Source: Pteria penguin
Taxonomy: Eukaryota > Mollusca > Bivalvia > Pterioida > Pteriidae
Reading direction: 5' to 3'
Length of the DNA: 64,000 nucleotides
NCBI GenBank assembly: GCA_035048485.1
Contig: CM068593.1
Location: forward strand, 4,721,151 to 4,785,150
In this document: positions 36,907-49,834 of the stretch, piece after piece
Position numbering within the stretch: the first letter of the stretch is position 1
How the letters are laid out: each line of letters opens with the position of its first letter
Position numbers and translations under genes: made by a program
Notes under the pieces: generated by a model
Told to the model about the DNA's origin: nothing
Databases searched by the model: none
Seen by the model: the letters and a program-made list of their open reading frames with translations, nothing else

Positions 36907-37794
36907 GATCGTTCACTGCTCCGAGGGGGGGGGGTCTTTATTTTCATCAATATTATTATATTTCACTTTCTTTTGACATATGTGATGTCATTTACTTCTG
37001 ACTATCCTTGGTCCCTTACATCAACACGGTTTATTGACATAGGGTAAAAATTTTACTTAAAGTTTATATGTTATAAAAATTATAACTTATAATCTTACTG
37101 TTCATTACAAAGAAGTTAGATTAATATCAAGCTATTCGTCAACAGAAGAACAGCACAACAAAATGATTCTCATTTCATGATCTTTGCTTAGAGATGCATG
37201 CGGCAAGCGAGACAACTCCTATAAATTAGTTCGTGTTCGTGATTAATTTTGATTGTAGTTATGATACATATGTACTGCTAGTCGCATGCATAGACTAGTT
37301 GCCTCAACGATAGGCATAGAATAAGTTACCCCCAATATGTCACTAGAACAAAATACTAAGACTATTTTACAGCTTGAGTTAAAATTGCCGGTTATTATAT
37401 CAAATGCGAATCATCCAGACGTGTATATTTTGAGTCTCGTGGACATTCATCGGATGCTGAAATGCCCTGAATCTTGCCGGCCGATCCATTTGTCAAAAGT
37501 GCAAGTTCACTCAACGTTAAGAATTCTGGCTTTATCATCAAATTAGGGCCATGTCTTTCGGCTAGGCCAGTAATAAAGTATAACTACCTTGGCCTCAGCC
37601 CTTTACCAATATAGGGCCACATATTGCGGCTAGGTCGGCTATCTAGTTACCCTTAACTTAATCCCTTATCAAAAACTATTGAGTCACAGTCCAAAAACTT
37701 TCTGTGTTTCAGAATATGCTTTGCATTTGTTTTCTTTATAGACGTCAATTTTACTTCAGTACTACACGAGGGTCAGGTCACGATGGCCAAACAT
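36907..37794. other. Mostly unique sequence
   Basis: No gene is supported. Two diverged copies of a segment with TAGGGCCA and CGGCTAGG lie at about 37,546 and 37,611. Confidence 0.4.
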
Positions 37795-38125
37795 TGAATA
37801 GTGCTGAATTAACAGCAAACACGAGGACTAAACGTGGAATAGTGCCGAACTAACAGCAAGCACGAGGACTAAACGTGGAATAGTGCTGAATTAACAGCAA
37901 ACACGAGGCCCAAACCTGGAATAGTGCTGAATTAACAGCAAACACGAGGCCCAAACCTGGAATAGTGCTGAATGAAATTTATATACTAATCCCAGACATG
38001 GGATCGTGCTGAATTATCCGCATACACAAGGAACAAACATGGAATAGTGCTGAATTCATCGGATACACGATGACCAATCTCAGAATAGTACTGATTTAAC
38101 CTCACACACATGATCTGAATTTTAG
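37795..38125. repeat. 41-bp tandem array, about 8 copies
   Basis: The unit starts AATAGTGCTGAATTAACAGC. Copies after 37,980 are increasingly diverged. Confidence 0.85.
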
Positions 38126-38180
38126 AATGGAGACGGCTAAAAAGCTCAATGTTTAAAAAAATCATCTTATATCGACTTAC

Positions 38181-38333
38181 TGTTACATGTTCCGTCTGGT
38201 CCAGGGGCCGGTAAATGGTCTTCCGTACATAAGCACACTTTATCATTGGCTATGGGACTGTAGCCGCATTCAGTGTGGGTTACCAGCTCTACACAATGTT
38301 TGGTGGTGTTACACTGTAAAAACTTGACCCGAT
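38181..38333 (-). CDS. Candidate internal exon encoding a six-cysteine module
   Basis: On the minus strand a 153-bp stretch is bracketed by a good acceptor (TATTTTTTACAG before ATCGGG) and a consensus donor (ACA|GTAAGT). Both introns are phase 1, so the exon is symmetric (51 codons), the hallmark of shuffled extracellular modules. The frame is open throughout and encodes six cysteines: QCNTTKHC, TECGYSPIANDKVCLC and PGPDGTC. The CxC pair followed by a PDGTC end recalls EGF-like or EB-type modules, but the spacing does not let me assign a family. A secreted or cell-surface protein would be expected. No neighbouring exon was found; the 41-bp array lies just downstream and a (TC)n tract upstream, both in the putative introns. 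This is the most convincing host coding sequence in the window. Confidence 0.5.
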
Positions 38334-38409
38334 CTGTAAAAAATAACAATTATAAAGCGTCGTACTGGTTCAATAGAGAAGGACAAATCTAAACTGTGCT
38401 ACTCATTAT

Positions 38410-38410
<1 letters not shown>

Positions 38411-38457
<47 letters not shown>
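38411..38457. repeat. (TC)n microsatellite
   Basis: About 47 bp of CT dinucleotide repeat. Confidence 0.95.
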
Positions 38458-38461
<4 letters not shown>

Positions 38462-38555
38462 AAAAATAAAATAAGTCAATAAATTGTTTTAGTTTTACCC
38501 CATATAACGTGCATTACACTTATATCTCTGATGCAATACACAAAACTATAAGACC

Positions 38556-38700
38556 TTTGCCACAAACCCATCCCAAGCAGTGAGGAGTCTTTTAAGTGTC
38601 ATGTCTACCGTGGCACGGATCCACCTGAGGCAGTTAGGGGCCTTTTACGTTGCCACGTCCACCGTGACACGGACCAAACAGAAGCAGTGGGAGAGCTCGT
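38556..38700 (-). repeat. SINE body fragment present in about three tandem partial copies
   Basis: The segment with AAGCAGTGAGGAGTCTTTTA and TACCGTGGCACGGA matches the SINE body at 26,160-26,215. It is repeated imperfectly at about 38,570, 38,628 and 38,680. Confidence 0.6.
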
Positions 38701-38807
38701 TTTTCATCGTTCATAAATTACACTCGCCTTCCTCTAAAAACGGTATGTTTATCAAATCATCATGGAGGAAAAAAAATCACAAAATGTAAATTAGTCCTTG
38801 ACGTGAT

Positions 38808-38930
38808 ATAACCGTGGCACTTACAGCAATGTACCACGTGCATAATTCAGGTACTATAGGGCACCAGAGTTTCCTGGAGGAGTAAGCGTCTCCTATATTT
38901 CTATAACATCCACCATTCGATGTTCATTTT
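38808..38930. repeat. Dispersed repeat fragment
   Basis: It contains ACAGCAATGTACCACGTGC, then GGCACCAGAG and AGTAAGCGTCTCC. Relatives are at 22,430, 28,634 and 29,551. Confidence 0.4.
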
Positions 38931-39004
38931 TCCCCTCCCGAATAGTTATAAACATTTTGATGACATTCGACTTGATGTCGGTTCGACAGTGATCCAGTTT
39001 AATT

Positions 39005-39115
39005 TTTGTTTTACGTCACAAGACTATTTCACTCATGTCATGGTGACACCATCTTATGAATGCGACGTCTACCGTGACACGTGACCTCAGTGTTAATGAT
39101 TACTCCGAACGACTG
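39005..39115 (-). repeat. SINE body fragment with internal deletion
   Basis: TGTTTTACGTCACA and CATGGTGACACCATC are followed directly by CGTCTACCGTGACACGTGAC. Compared with 26,080-26,215, the middle part is missing. Confidence 0.55.
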
Positions 39116-39639
39116 GACACTGACGAGGCACCAAAGGGAGCTTTCAGCAACAAGCCCAGTCCCTTACTGGTAGAGCTAAATCTGCACTGTCTAGCCCCTA
39201 TGTAATCTGGAAAAAAACGATATCCTTCAATATCAAAAAGGTCCATGTACGACAACCAAAGATCGAAGCAAAGATTTTGATATACAGATAAAAAAAACCC
39301 AAAATATTTCAGTTTTTACTCTTCTTTGGGATATTCTTCATACCTTAAAAATTGGTAGCTTGATACGCTACGCAACAAGACAAATAGCTTTATATGCTCC
39401 GCAACTTTATACGCACGGCAACATAGTATAAGAAGCCGTGTATAACTCTGTGCCAATTATAACATAAATGACATTCCATGTTACGCAGTACTTATCATTT
39501 GGAAAACCTATTGAAATATACTTTTTAGAGTTATATGAACTTCTCAGTTTCTGTGATTGGGTTGCACATAAATTGACTGTATCATCTCATAGATGTAAAG
39601 GGTCCATATTCTACAGAAATAAGAGCATACCCCCTCACC

Positions 39640-40735
39640 AACCAGTCTGGGTTCTATATAAATAAGAGCGTACCCGCTCACCACAAGGTATAGGTTCGAC
39701 AGAAATAAAAGCGTGCCCGCTCACCACCCGGTCTAGGTTCTACAGGAGTAAGAGCGTATCCCCTCACCACCAGGTGTAGGTTCTACAGGAGTAAGAGCGT
39801 ATCCCCTCACCACCAGGTCTAGGTTCTACAGGAGTAAGAGCGTATCCCCTCACCACCAGGTCTAGGTTCTACGGGAATAAGAGCGTATCCCCTCACCACC
39901 AGGTCTAGGTTTTACAGAAATAAGAGCGTGAGAGTGCACCACCCAGCGCCCAAATCAGATACTACAGGAGTGAGAGTGCACCCACCCAGCGCCCGACTCA
40001 GATACTATCGTAGTGAGAGTGCACCCACCCAGTGCCCGACTCAGATACCACCGGAGTGAGAGTGCACCCACCCAGCGCCCGACTCAGATACTACAGGAGT
40101 GAGAGTGCACCCACCCAGCGCCCTACTACAATAGTGAGAGTGCACCCACCAAGCACCCAACTCAGATACTACAGGATTGAGAGTGCACCCACCCAGCGCC
40201 CGACTCAGATACTACCGGAGTAAGAGTGCACCCACCCAGCGCCCGACTCAGATGCTACAGGAGTGAAAGCGTACCCGTTCAGCGCGAGATCCAGATGTTA
40301 CAGGAGTGAAAGCGTACCCGTTCAGCGCCAGATCCAGATGTTACAGGAGTGAAAGCGTACCCGTTCAGCGCCAGATCCAGATGTTACAAGAGTGAGAATG
40401 TAGCTGTTCAGAGCCCGGTCCAGATTCCAAAAGCCAATCTACCCAGTCCTTAGTCTAGTTTCCCAAGGAGTGAGTTTACCCGATCAGCGTGGTCTAGTTT
40501 CTAAAGAGGGAGTGTCCCTGACCAGCGCCCGGTTCAGTTTCCAAAGGAATGAGAGTGTACTTGACCAGCGCCCGTCCATGGTGTACCTGAACAGTGCCCG
40601 GTCCAGGACCTCAAGGAATGAGAGTGTAAGTGCCTGGCGCCCGGTCCTGGTTCCCTAGAAATGAATGTATCTGCCCAGCGCCCGGTCCAGGTTCCCAGAA
40701 AATGAGAGTGTACTCGTCTAGCTCCCGGTTCTCTC
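39640..40735. repeat. 43-bp tandem array, about 25 copies, in successive variant blocks
   Basis: All units share a pattern of GAGAGYGTACCC, a CCCAGCGCCC-like centre and a TAGGTTCTACAGGAGT-like end. Four blocks follow each other: a CTCACCACC type, a CACCCAGCGCCCGACTC type, a GTTCAGCGCCAGATCC type and a degenerate CCAGCGCCCGGTCC type. Confidence 0.9.
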
Positions 40736-40739
40736 TACA

Positions 40740-41955
40740 ATTAAACAGTTGCTACTACCATATGTGATAACAACACTCAGAGTGACGTTAAACACCACAC
40801 AGATTATTTCCTCTTCTCACTTGAGAACGGAAAAATGTTAAAAATATAATTAAGCTCTCGCTGATGAACAGAGCTCATTCGGTGATTCCTCCAGTAGATG
40901 AATGGTGAACGGCGATTGCAAGGTGTTCCACAAGTACATGTAAATAACCCCGTGTATTAAAGGTACAGAGGTCGCTTCAGAAAAGTGGAGGGATGTCTTA
41001 AACAGGAACATTAATGGTCGGTTTTTGTTTGCATTAAAACATTCCCGTGCAAGATTGAACAGTACCAAAAGCAAAATATCAGTATTACTTCATCAAATTA
41101 CCTATTTTATCTGCTTTTTTTTCAAATTAATGACCATGCTATACAGTGCCTTATAAAACCCATGTATCAAGGCTGTAAAATGGAATATAGTGGGGAAAAG
41201 TTAAAAAGATGATTAGGGGGCACAAAGGAAAAGAAAAATGATTTGAAACACTGCATAAGTCAAATGATAATTTAAATACACATGGAATATAAAGAAAATC
41301 CTTGAGGATATAAGAAATGAGGACCACAAGGGTGTGCTAGTAGGCCATTTCCTTGTTTTTTCACTTTTCAAAATGACTGCCATTATTTGGAAAAGCTAAA
41401 TGTTTTATAAAATACTGCAACAAAACGCAAATGTGAGCAACTTAAGTCATATGAATATTTGGATAGTAATTAATTGATATATAAAACATGAAAAATAATT
41501 AGATAAATACATTCTTTAAAAATAAACAGTACACACTTTAAGAAAAGTATGCTGTGTAAAATATATATTATTGTGGAAAATGCAAACCTCCCTCATGAGA
41601 TACATTAACACCTACAGAATACATTCTCTTTGGTAGTATATGCAACATGCTTCATTTACAGTACATAAAGACAATGACATACACTACATATTAGGGGCAG
41701 TGATAGGCTATTGTCCGGGTGAAAGAATATCAGTATTGTCCAAAACATCACTCATTCCACAGGCATTTCCCATCAACGGCTCGACACAAAATGAATAAGC
41801 TGTCATACCCTCAGCTGAACTAATGATAGATCCGAAACAACATTAACCCCAGCGCGGACAGAGTATGTACCAAGATCACGTTAGTATAACGATAAAATGT
41901 CAGATATTTAACACGCTTCAGAAAAATACCTAATGCGTAAGGCATAAAAAGACAT
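40740..41955. other. Unique A+T-rich sequence
   Basis: Nothing recognised. A 74-codon minus-strand frame at 40,850-41,074 has no recognisable domain. Confidence 0.5.
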
Positions 41956-41959
41956 TATA

Positions 41960-44900
41960 TGACACTTTAATGTAGTCACATGTCGTAAGACATTAAAGGA
42001 CACTATCTGACAGAGGGCTTGATCGTAGTATATTAAAGGACATTATCTGATAGAGGGCGTCACTGTAGTATATTAAAGGACATTATCTGATAGAGGGCGT
42101 GACTGTAGTATATTAAAGGACATTATCTGATAGAGGGTGTGATTGTAGTATATTAAAGGACATTATCTGATAGAGGGCGTGACTGTAGTATATTAAATGA
42201 CATAATCTGATAGAGGGCGTGATTGTAGTATATTAAAGGACACTATCTGATAGAGGGCGTGAACGTAGTATATTAAAGGACATTATCTGATAGAGGGCGT
42301 GATCGTTGTAGATTAAAGCACACTATCTGATAGAGGGCTTGATCGTAGTATATTAAAGGACATTATCTGATAGAGGGCTTGATCGTAGTATATTAAAGGA
42401 CACTATCTGATAGAGGGCGTGAACGTAGTATATTAAAGGACATTATCTGATAGAGGGCGTGATCGTTGTAGATTAAAGCACACTATCTGATAGAAGTTGA
42501 TCGTAGTATATTAAAGGACATTATCTGATAGAGGGCTTGATCGTAGTATATTAAAGGACACTATCTGTCAGAGGGCTTGATCTGATAGAGGGCTTGATCG
42601 TAATAAATTAAAGGACACTATCTGACAGAAGGCTTGATCGTAGTATATTAAAGGACACTATCTGACAGAGGGCTTGATCGTAGTATATTAAAGGACACTA
42701 TCTGACAGAGCGCTTGATCTGATAGAGGGCTTGATCGTAATATATTAAAGGACACTATCTGACAGAGGGCTTGATCGTAGTATATTAAAGGACATTATCT
42801 GATAGAGGGCATCACTGTAGTATATTATAGGACATTATCTGATAGAGGGCGTGACTGTAGTATATTAAAGGACATAATCTGATAGAGGGCGTGATTGTAG
42901 TATATTAAATGACATAATCTGATAGAGGGCGTGATTGTAGTATATTAAATGACATAATCTGATAGAGGGCGTGATTGTAGTATATTAAAGGACACTATCT
43001 GATAGAGGGCGTGATCGTAGTATATTAAAGGACACTATCAGATAGACGGCGTGATCGCTGTATATTGAAGGACATTATCTGATAGAGGGTGTGATCGTTG
43101 TATATCAAAGGACACTATCTGATAGAGGGCGTGACTGTAGTATATTAAAGGACCCTATCTGATAGAGGACGTGACCGTAGTATATTAAAGGACACTATCT
43201 GACAGAGGGCGTGATCGTAGTATATTAAAGGACACTATCTGATAGAGGGCGTGACGTTGTATATTAAAGGACACTATCTGATAGAGGGCTTGATCGTAGT
43301 ATATTAAAGGACACTATCTGACAGAGGACGTGATCGTAGTATTTTAAAGGACACTATCTGATAGAGGGCGTGACCGTAATATATTAAAGGACACTATCTG
43401 ATAGAGGGCGTGATCGTAGTATAGTAAAGCACACTATCTGATAGAGGGCTTGATCGTAGTATATTAAAGGACATTATCTGATAGAGGGCGTGACTGTAGT
43501 ATATTAAAGGACACTATCTGATAGAGGGCTTGATCGCAGTATATTAAAGAACATTATCTGATAGAGGGCGTGATTGTAGTATATTAAAGGACACTATCTG
43601 TCAGAGGGCTTGATCTGATAGAGGGCTTGATCGTAATAAATTAAAGGACACTATCTGACAGAAGGCTTGATCGTAGTATATTAAAGGACACTATCTGACA
43701 GAGGGCTTGATCGTAGTATATTAAAGGACACTATCTGACAGAGCGCTTGATCTGATAGAGGGCTTGATCGTAATATATTAAAGGACACTATCTGACAGAG
43801 GGCTTGATCGTAGTATATTAAAGGACACTATCTGACAGAGGGCTTGATCGTAGTATATTAAAGAACATTATCTGATAGAGGGCGTGATCGTTGTATATTA
43901 AAGGACATTATCTGATAGAGGGCGTGATCGTTGTATATTGAAGGACACTATCTGATAGAGGGCGTGACTGTAGTATATTAAAGGACACTATCTGACAGAG
44001 GGCTTAATCGTAGTATATTAAAGGACACTATCTGATAGAGGACGTGACCGTAGTATATAAAAGGACACTATCTGACAGAGGGCGTGATCGTAGTATATTA
44101 AAGGACACTATCTGACAGAGGACGTGATCGTAGTATTTTAAAGGACATTATCCGATAGAGGGCGTGACCGTAATATATTAAAGGACACTATCTGACAGAG
44201 GGCATGATCGTAGTATAGTAAAGGTCACTATCTGACAGAGGACGTGATCGTAGTATATTAAAGGACACTATCTGATAGAGGCCGTGACCGTAGTATATTA
44301 AAGGACACTATCTGATAGAGGGCGTGATCGTCGTATAGTAAAGGACACTATCTGACAGAGAGCGTGATAGTAGTATATTAAAGGACACTAACTGATAGAG
44401 CGTTTGATCGTTGTATATTAAAGGACACTATCTGACAGAGGGCGTGATCGTTGTATATTAAGGGACACTAACTGATAGAGGGCGTGATCGTTGTATATTA
44501 AAGGACACTATCTGATAGAGGTCTTGATCGTAGTATATCAAAAGACACTATCTGACAGAGCGATTGATCTGAGAGAAGGCTTGATCGTAATATATTAAAT
44601 GACAATATCTGACAGAGGGCTTGATCGTAGTATATTAAAGGACACTATCTGACAGAGGGCTTGATCGTAGTATATTAAAGGACACTATCTGACAGAGGGC
44701 GTGATCGTAGTATATTAAAGGACACTATCTGATAGAGGGCAAAGAGGGCTTGATCGTAGTATATTAAAAGACATTATCTGATAGAGGGCTTGATCGTTGT
44801 ATATTTTAGGGCACTATCTGATAGACGGCTTGATTGTAATATATTAAAGGACATTATCTGATAGAGGGCGTTACTGTTGTATATCAAAGGACGCTATCTG

Positions 44901-46580
44901 ATAGAGGGCTTGATAGTAGCATATTTAAGGACACTATCTGATAGAGGGCGTGATCGTAGTGTATTAAAGGACACTATCTGATAGAGGGCTTGATTGTAGT
45001 ATCTTAAAGGACACTATCTGACAGAGGGCTTGATCGTAGTTTATCAAAGGACAGTATCAGATAGAGCGTTGGATCGTTGTATATTAAAGGACACTATCTA
45101 ATAGAGGGCGTGACTGTAGTATATTAAAGGACACTAACTGATAGAGGGCTTGATCGTTCTATATTAAAGGACACCATCTCACAGAGGGCTTGATCGTTGT
45201 ATATTAAGGACACTATCTGATAGAGGGCGTGATCGTTGTATATTAAAAGACACTATCTGATAGAGGGCGTGATCGTAGTATATTAAAGGACACTAACTGA
45301 TAGAGGGCTTGATCGTTATATATTAAAGGACACTATCTGACAGAGGGCGTGATCGTAGTATATTAAAGGACACTAACTGATAGAGGGCGTGATCGTAGTA
45401 TATTAAAGGACACTAACTGATAGAGGGCTTGATCGTAGTATATTAAAGGACACTATCTGACAGAGGGCTTGATCGTAGTATATTAAAGGACACTATCTCA
45501 TACAGGACTTGATCGTAGTATATTAAAGGACATTAACTGATAGAGGGCTTGATCGTAGTATATTAAAGGACAATAACTGATAGAGGGCGTGATCGTTGTA
45601 TATTAAGGACATTATCTGACAGAGGGTTTGATCGTTGTATATTAAAGGACACTAACTGATAGAGGGCGTGATCGTAGTATATTAAAGGACACTATCTGAT
45701 ACAGGGCGTGATCGTAGTATAGTAAAGCACACTATCTGATAGAGGGCTTGATCGTTGTATATTAAAGGACATTATCTGACAGAGGGTTTGATCGTTGTAT
45801 ATTAAAGGACACTAACTGATAGATAGCGTGATCGTTGTATATTAAAGAACACTAACTGATATAGCGTTTGATCGTTGTATATTAAAGGACACTATCTGAT
45901 AGAGCGTTTGATCGTTGTTTATTAAAGGACACTATCTGACAGAGGGCGTGATCGTAGTATATTAAAAGACACTAACTGATAGATAGCGTGATAGCTGTAT
46001 ATTAAAGGACACTATCTGACAGAGGGCGTGATCGTAGTATATTAAAAGACACTATCTGATAGAGGCCTTGATCGTAGTATATTAAAGGACACTATCTGAT
46101 AGAGGGCGTGATCGTTGTATATTAAAGGACACTATCTGATAGAGGGCGTGATCGTAGTATATTAAAGGACACTATCTGATAGAGGGCGTGATCGTAGTAT
46201 ATTAAAGGACATTATCTGATAGAGGGCTTGATCGTAGTATATTAAAGGACACTATCTGATAGAGGGCTTGATCTTAGTATATTAAAGGACACTATCTGAT
46301 AGAGGGCGTGATCGTAGTATATTAAAGGACACTAACTGATAGAGCGTTTGATCGTTGTATATTAAAGTACACTATCTGACAGAGGGCTTGATCGTAGTAT
46401 AGTAAAGGACACTAACTGATAGAGCGTTTGATCGTTGTATATTAAAGGACACTATCTGACAGAGGGCGTGATCGTAGTATATTAAAGGACATTATCTGAT
46501 AGAGGGCGTGATCGTAGTATATTAAAGGACACTATCTGATAGAGGGCTTGATCGTAGTATATTAAAGGACACTATCTGAA
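41960..46580. repeat. 40-bp satellite, about 115 copies (4.6 kb)
   Basis: The unit contains GATAGAGGGCGTGATCGTAG and TATATTAAAGGACACTATCT. Variants at fixed positions are GATAG/CAGAG, GCGTG/GCTTG, CGTAG/CGTTG and CACTAT/CATTAT. A distinctive block with CTTGATCTGATAGAGGGC occurs at about 42,561 and again at about 43,594, showing a duplicated higher-order segment of about 1.03 kb. No coding sequence. Confidence 0.98.
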
Positions 46581-46659
46581 TAAAAATTGTTCTGGTACAA
46601 TGTCTTAATATATGCATTTGGAATGACATCATTTGTCACAGAATTTGTGAATAATTCTA

Positions 46660-47130
46660 TGTCGTCATATATGCGTGAGAGGACATTATCTGACAGATCG
46701 TTTGATGTAGTCCTAAGTCATAATGCATAACAGGACATTGTCTGACAGATAGTTTGATGTAGTCCTTAGTCATGATGCATAACAGGACATTATCTGACAG
46801 ATAGCTTGATGTAGTCCTAAGTCATAATGCATGAAAGGACATTGTCTGACAGAGAGATTTATGTTGTCCTTAGTCGTAATGCATGACAGGATATTACCTG
46901 ACAGATAGTTTTTGTGGTCCTTTGTCATAATGCATAACAGGACATTGTCTGACAGAGAGTTTTTGTAGTCCTTAGTCATAATGCATGACATGACATTGTC
47001 TGACTGAGAGTTTCATGTTGTCCTAAGTCATAGTGCATGAAAGGACATTGTCTGACAGAGAGATATATGTTCTCCTAAGTCATAATGCATGACAGGACAT
47101 TGTCTGACAAACAGTTTGTTGCATCACTTA
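46660..47130. repeat. 52-bp tandem array, about 8 degenerate copies
   Basis: The unit contains GGACATTGTCTGACAGAGAG and GTCCTTAGTCATAATGCATG. Its GACA-TCTGACAGAG core is shared with the 40-bp satellite just upstream. Confidence 0.85.
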
Positions 47131-47164
47131 GTCTTTAAATGTGACATTATCTCACAGAGTATGG

Positions 47165-48230
47165 TGTTGTTATCTACGTATAGCATGAAAGGACATAACA
47201 GAGTGTTTGTTATAGTCCTTTGTCTGAGAGGACACTACATGACAGAGTGTTTGTTATAGTCCTTTGTCTGAGAGGACACTACATGACAGAGTGTTTGTTA
47301 TAGTCCTTTGTGAGAGAGGACACTACATGACAGAGCGTTTGTTATAGTCCTTTGTCTGAGAGAACACTACATGACAGAGTGTTTGTTATAGTCCTTTGTC
47401 AGAGAGAACACTACATGACAGAGTGTTTGTTATAGTCCTTTGTGAGAGAGGACACTACATGACAGAGTGTTTGTTATAGTCCTTTGTGAGAGAGGACACT
47501 ACATGACAGAGTGTTTGTTATAGTCCTTTGTCTGAGAGAACACTACATGACAGAGTGTTTGTTATAGTCCTTTGTCTGAGAGGACACTACATGACAGAGT
47601 GTTTGTTATAGTCCTTTGTGAGAGAGGACACTACATGACAGTGTTTGTTATAGTCCTTTGTCTGAGAGAACACTACATGACAGAGCGTTTGTTATAGTCC
47701 TTTGTCTGAGAGGACACTACATGACAGAGTGTTTGTTATAGTCCTTTGTCTGAGAGAACACTACATGACAGAGCGTTTGTTATAGTCCTTTGTCTGAGAG
47801 GACACTACATGACAGAGTGTTTGTTATAGTCCTTTGTGAGAGAGGACACTACATGACAGTGTTTGTTATAGTCCTTTGTCTGAGAGAACACTACATGACA
47901 GAGCGTTTGTTATAGTCCTTTGTCTGAGAGGACACTACATGACAGAGTGTTTGTTATAGTCCTTTGTCTGAGAGAACACTACATGACAGAGCGTTTGTTA
48001 TAGTCCTTTGTCTGAGAGGACACTACATGACAGAGTGTTTGTTATAGTCCTTTGTCTGAGAGGACACTACATGACAGAGCGTTTGTTATAGTCCTTTGTC
48101 TGAGAGGACACTACATGACAGAGTGTTTGTTATAGTCCTTTGTCTGAGAGGACACTACATGACAGAGTGTTTGTTATAGTCCTTTGTCAGAGAGGACACT
48201 ACATGACAGAGTGTTTGTTATAGTCCTTGT
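47165..48230. repeat. 44-bp tandem array, about 24 copies
   Basis: The unit contains GACAGAGTGTTTGTTATAGT and CCTTTGTCTGAGAGGACACT. It shares GGACACT-ATGACAGAG and the AGTCCTT element with the two upstream arrays. Confidence 0.95.
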
Positions 48231-48257
48231 CGTATTACTCGTATTTGTTACTATATA

Positions 48258-49137
48258 AAAAGGTATAATGAGCTCTGATTGGTCGTTATGTAACAAAGGT
48301 ATAATGAGCTCTGATTGGTCATGATATCACAAAGGTATAATGAGCTCTGATTGGTCATGATATCACAAAGGTATAATAAGCTCTATTGGCCATTATGTAA
48401 CAAAGGTATAATTAGCTCTGATTGGCCGGTATAACAAAGGTATAATTAGCTCTGATGGGCCGTTATATAACAAAGGTATAATGAGCTCTGATTGGCCGGT
48501 ATATCACAAAAAGATAATTAGCTCTGATTGGCCGGTATATAACAAAGGTATAATGAGCTCTGATTGGCCATTATGCAACAAAGGTATAATGAGCTCTGAT
48601 GGGCCGGTATATAACAAAGGTATAATTAGCTCTGATTAGCCGGTATATAATTAGCTCTGATTGGCCATTATATAACAAAAGTTTAATGAGCTCTGATTGG
48701 TCATGATATCACAAAGGTATAATTAGCTCTGATTGGCCATTATATAACAAACACATAATTAGCTCTGACTGGCCGGTATATCACAAAAACATAATTAGCT
48801 CTGATTGGCCGGTACATAATAAAGGTATAATGAGCTCTGATTGGTCATTATGTAACAAAGGTATAATAAGCTCTGATTGGTCATGATATAACAAAGGTAT
48901 AATGAGCTATGATTGGCCGGTATATAACAAAGGTTTAATTAGCTCTGATTGGCCGGTATATAACAAAGGTTTAATTAGCTCTGTTTGGCTATTATATAAC
49001 AAAGGTATATGAGCTCTGATTGGCTTTTATATAACAAAGGTATAATTAGCTCCGATTGGCCGTTATCGTGCCAATGGACCAGAGAGGTATAATTAGCTCT
49101 GAGTGGCCATTTTCGTACTGACTGACCAGAGAGGTAT
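48258..49137. repeat. 36-bp tandem array, about 24 copies
   Basis: The unit contains AAAGGTATAATGAGCTCTGA and TTGGCCGGTATATAAC. Almost every unit carries GATTGG, an inverted CCAAT motif. Confidence 0.95.
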
Positions 49138-49834
49138 AAAGAAATCGTTTGCTCAAGAGTCAAGGTTTACATGTCTTTACGATTAGATGTAAAATGTGTA
49201 CAGGATTCGTCGACAAGGCGATTTTGTTGTGGAAATCTGTCACAATGCATGTACGGGCATTATTTTAAAAACAGTTTGTTGTCGTTGTGTTTCGTAATAC
49301 TTGAGTGGACATTTAAAATGCTTCAAAACCTAGCACATAGCAACTGTAAACAAAAGCAGTTAAAACGATACAACATCTTAAAGATATCACCGCATAACGA
49401 AGTATATTGAAACCACGTTGACTAGAAATCTCAAAATAATAATAATAAACACTGGCATAATGCAATCTGAATTATAATCAATCCTGTAACACTGACGTCA
49501 ATATATAATGAACACCCGCCCAATCGAGAAGCAATATGAATGCATGTATATGCATATAACCTGAGAACCTCTAATCTTCAGACACCTTGCATCTGCCCAA
49601 GCAATCTGTATCTGTCAATATATCTCATTTATATAGGAATCCAGAACATCTTCGGTAGGGCGAGTGTTTAAATTGAATTTTGGAATATTGCTCACTCCAA
49701 TGGTAATGAATGTATCATACGAGATGTAATGTATATAACAATGGCAGAGATTGTAGAATTCGTATCTAAAACCGAATGCAACGTTTCTTTAATGATTTGA
49801 TGAATATTATTTGATTATCTGTCATTAGCGTGCT
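49138..49834. other. Unique sequence
   Basis: No gene is supported. A 79-codon plus-strand frame at 49,171-49,410 shows no recognisable domain. Confidence 0.4.
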
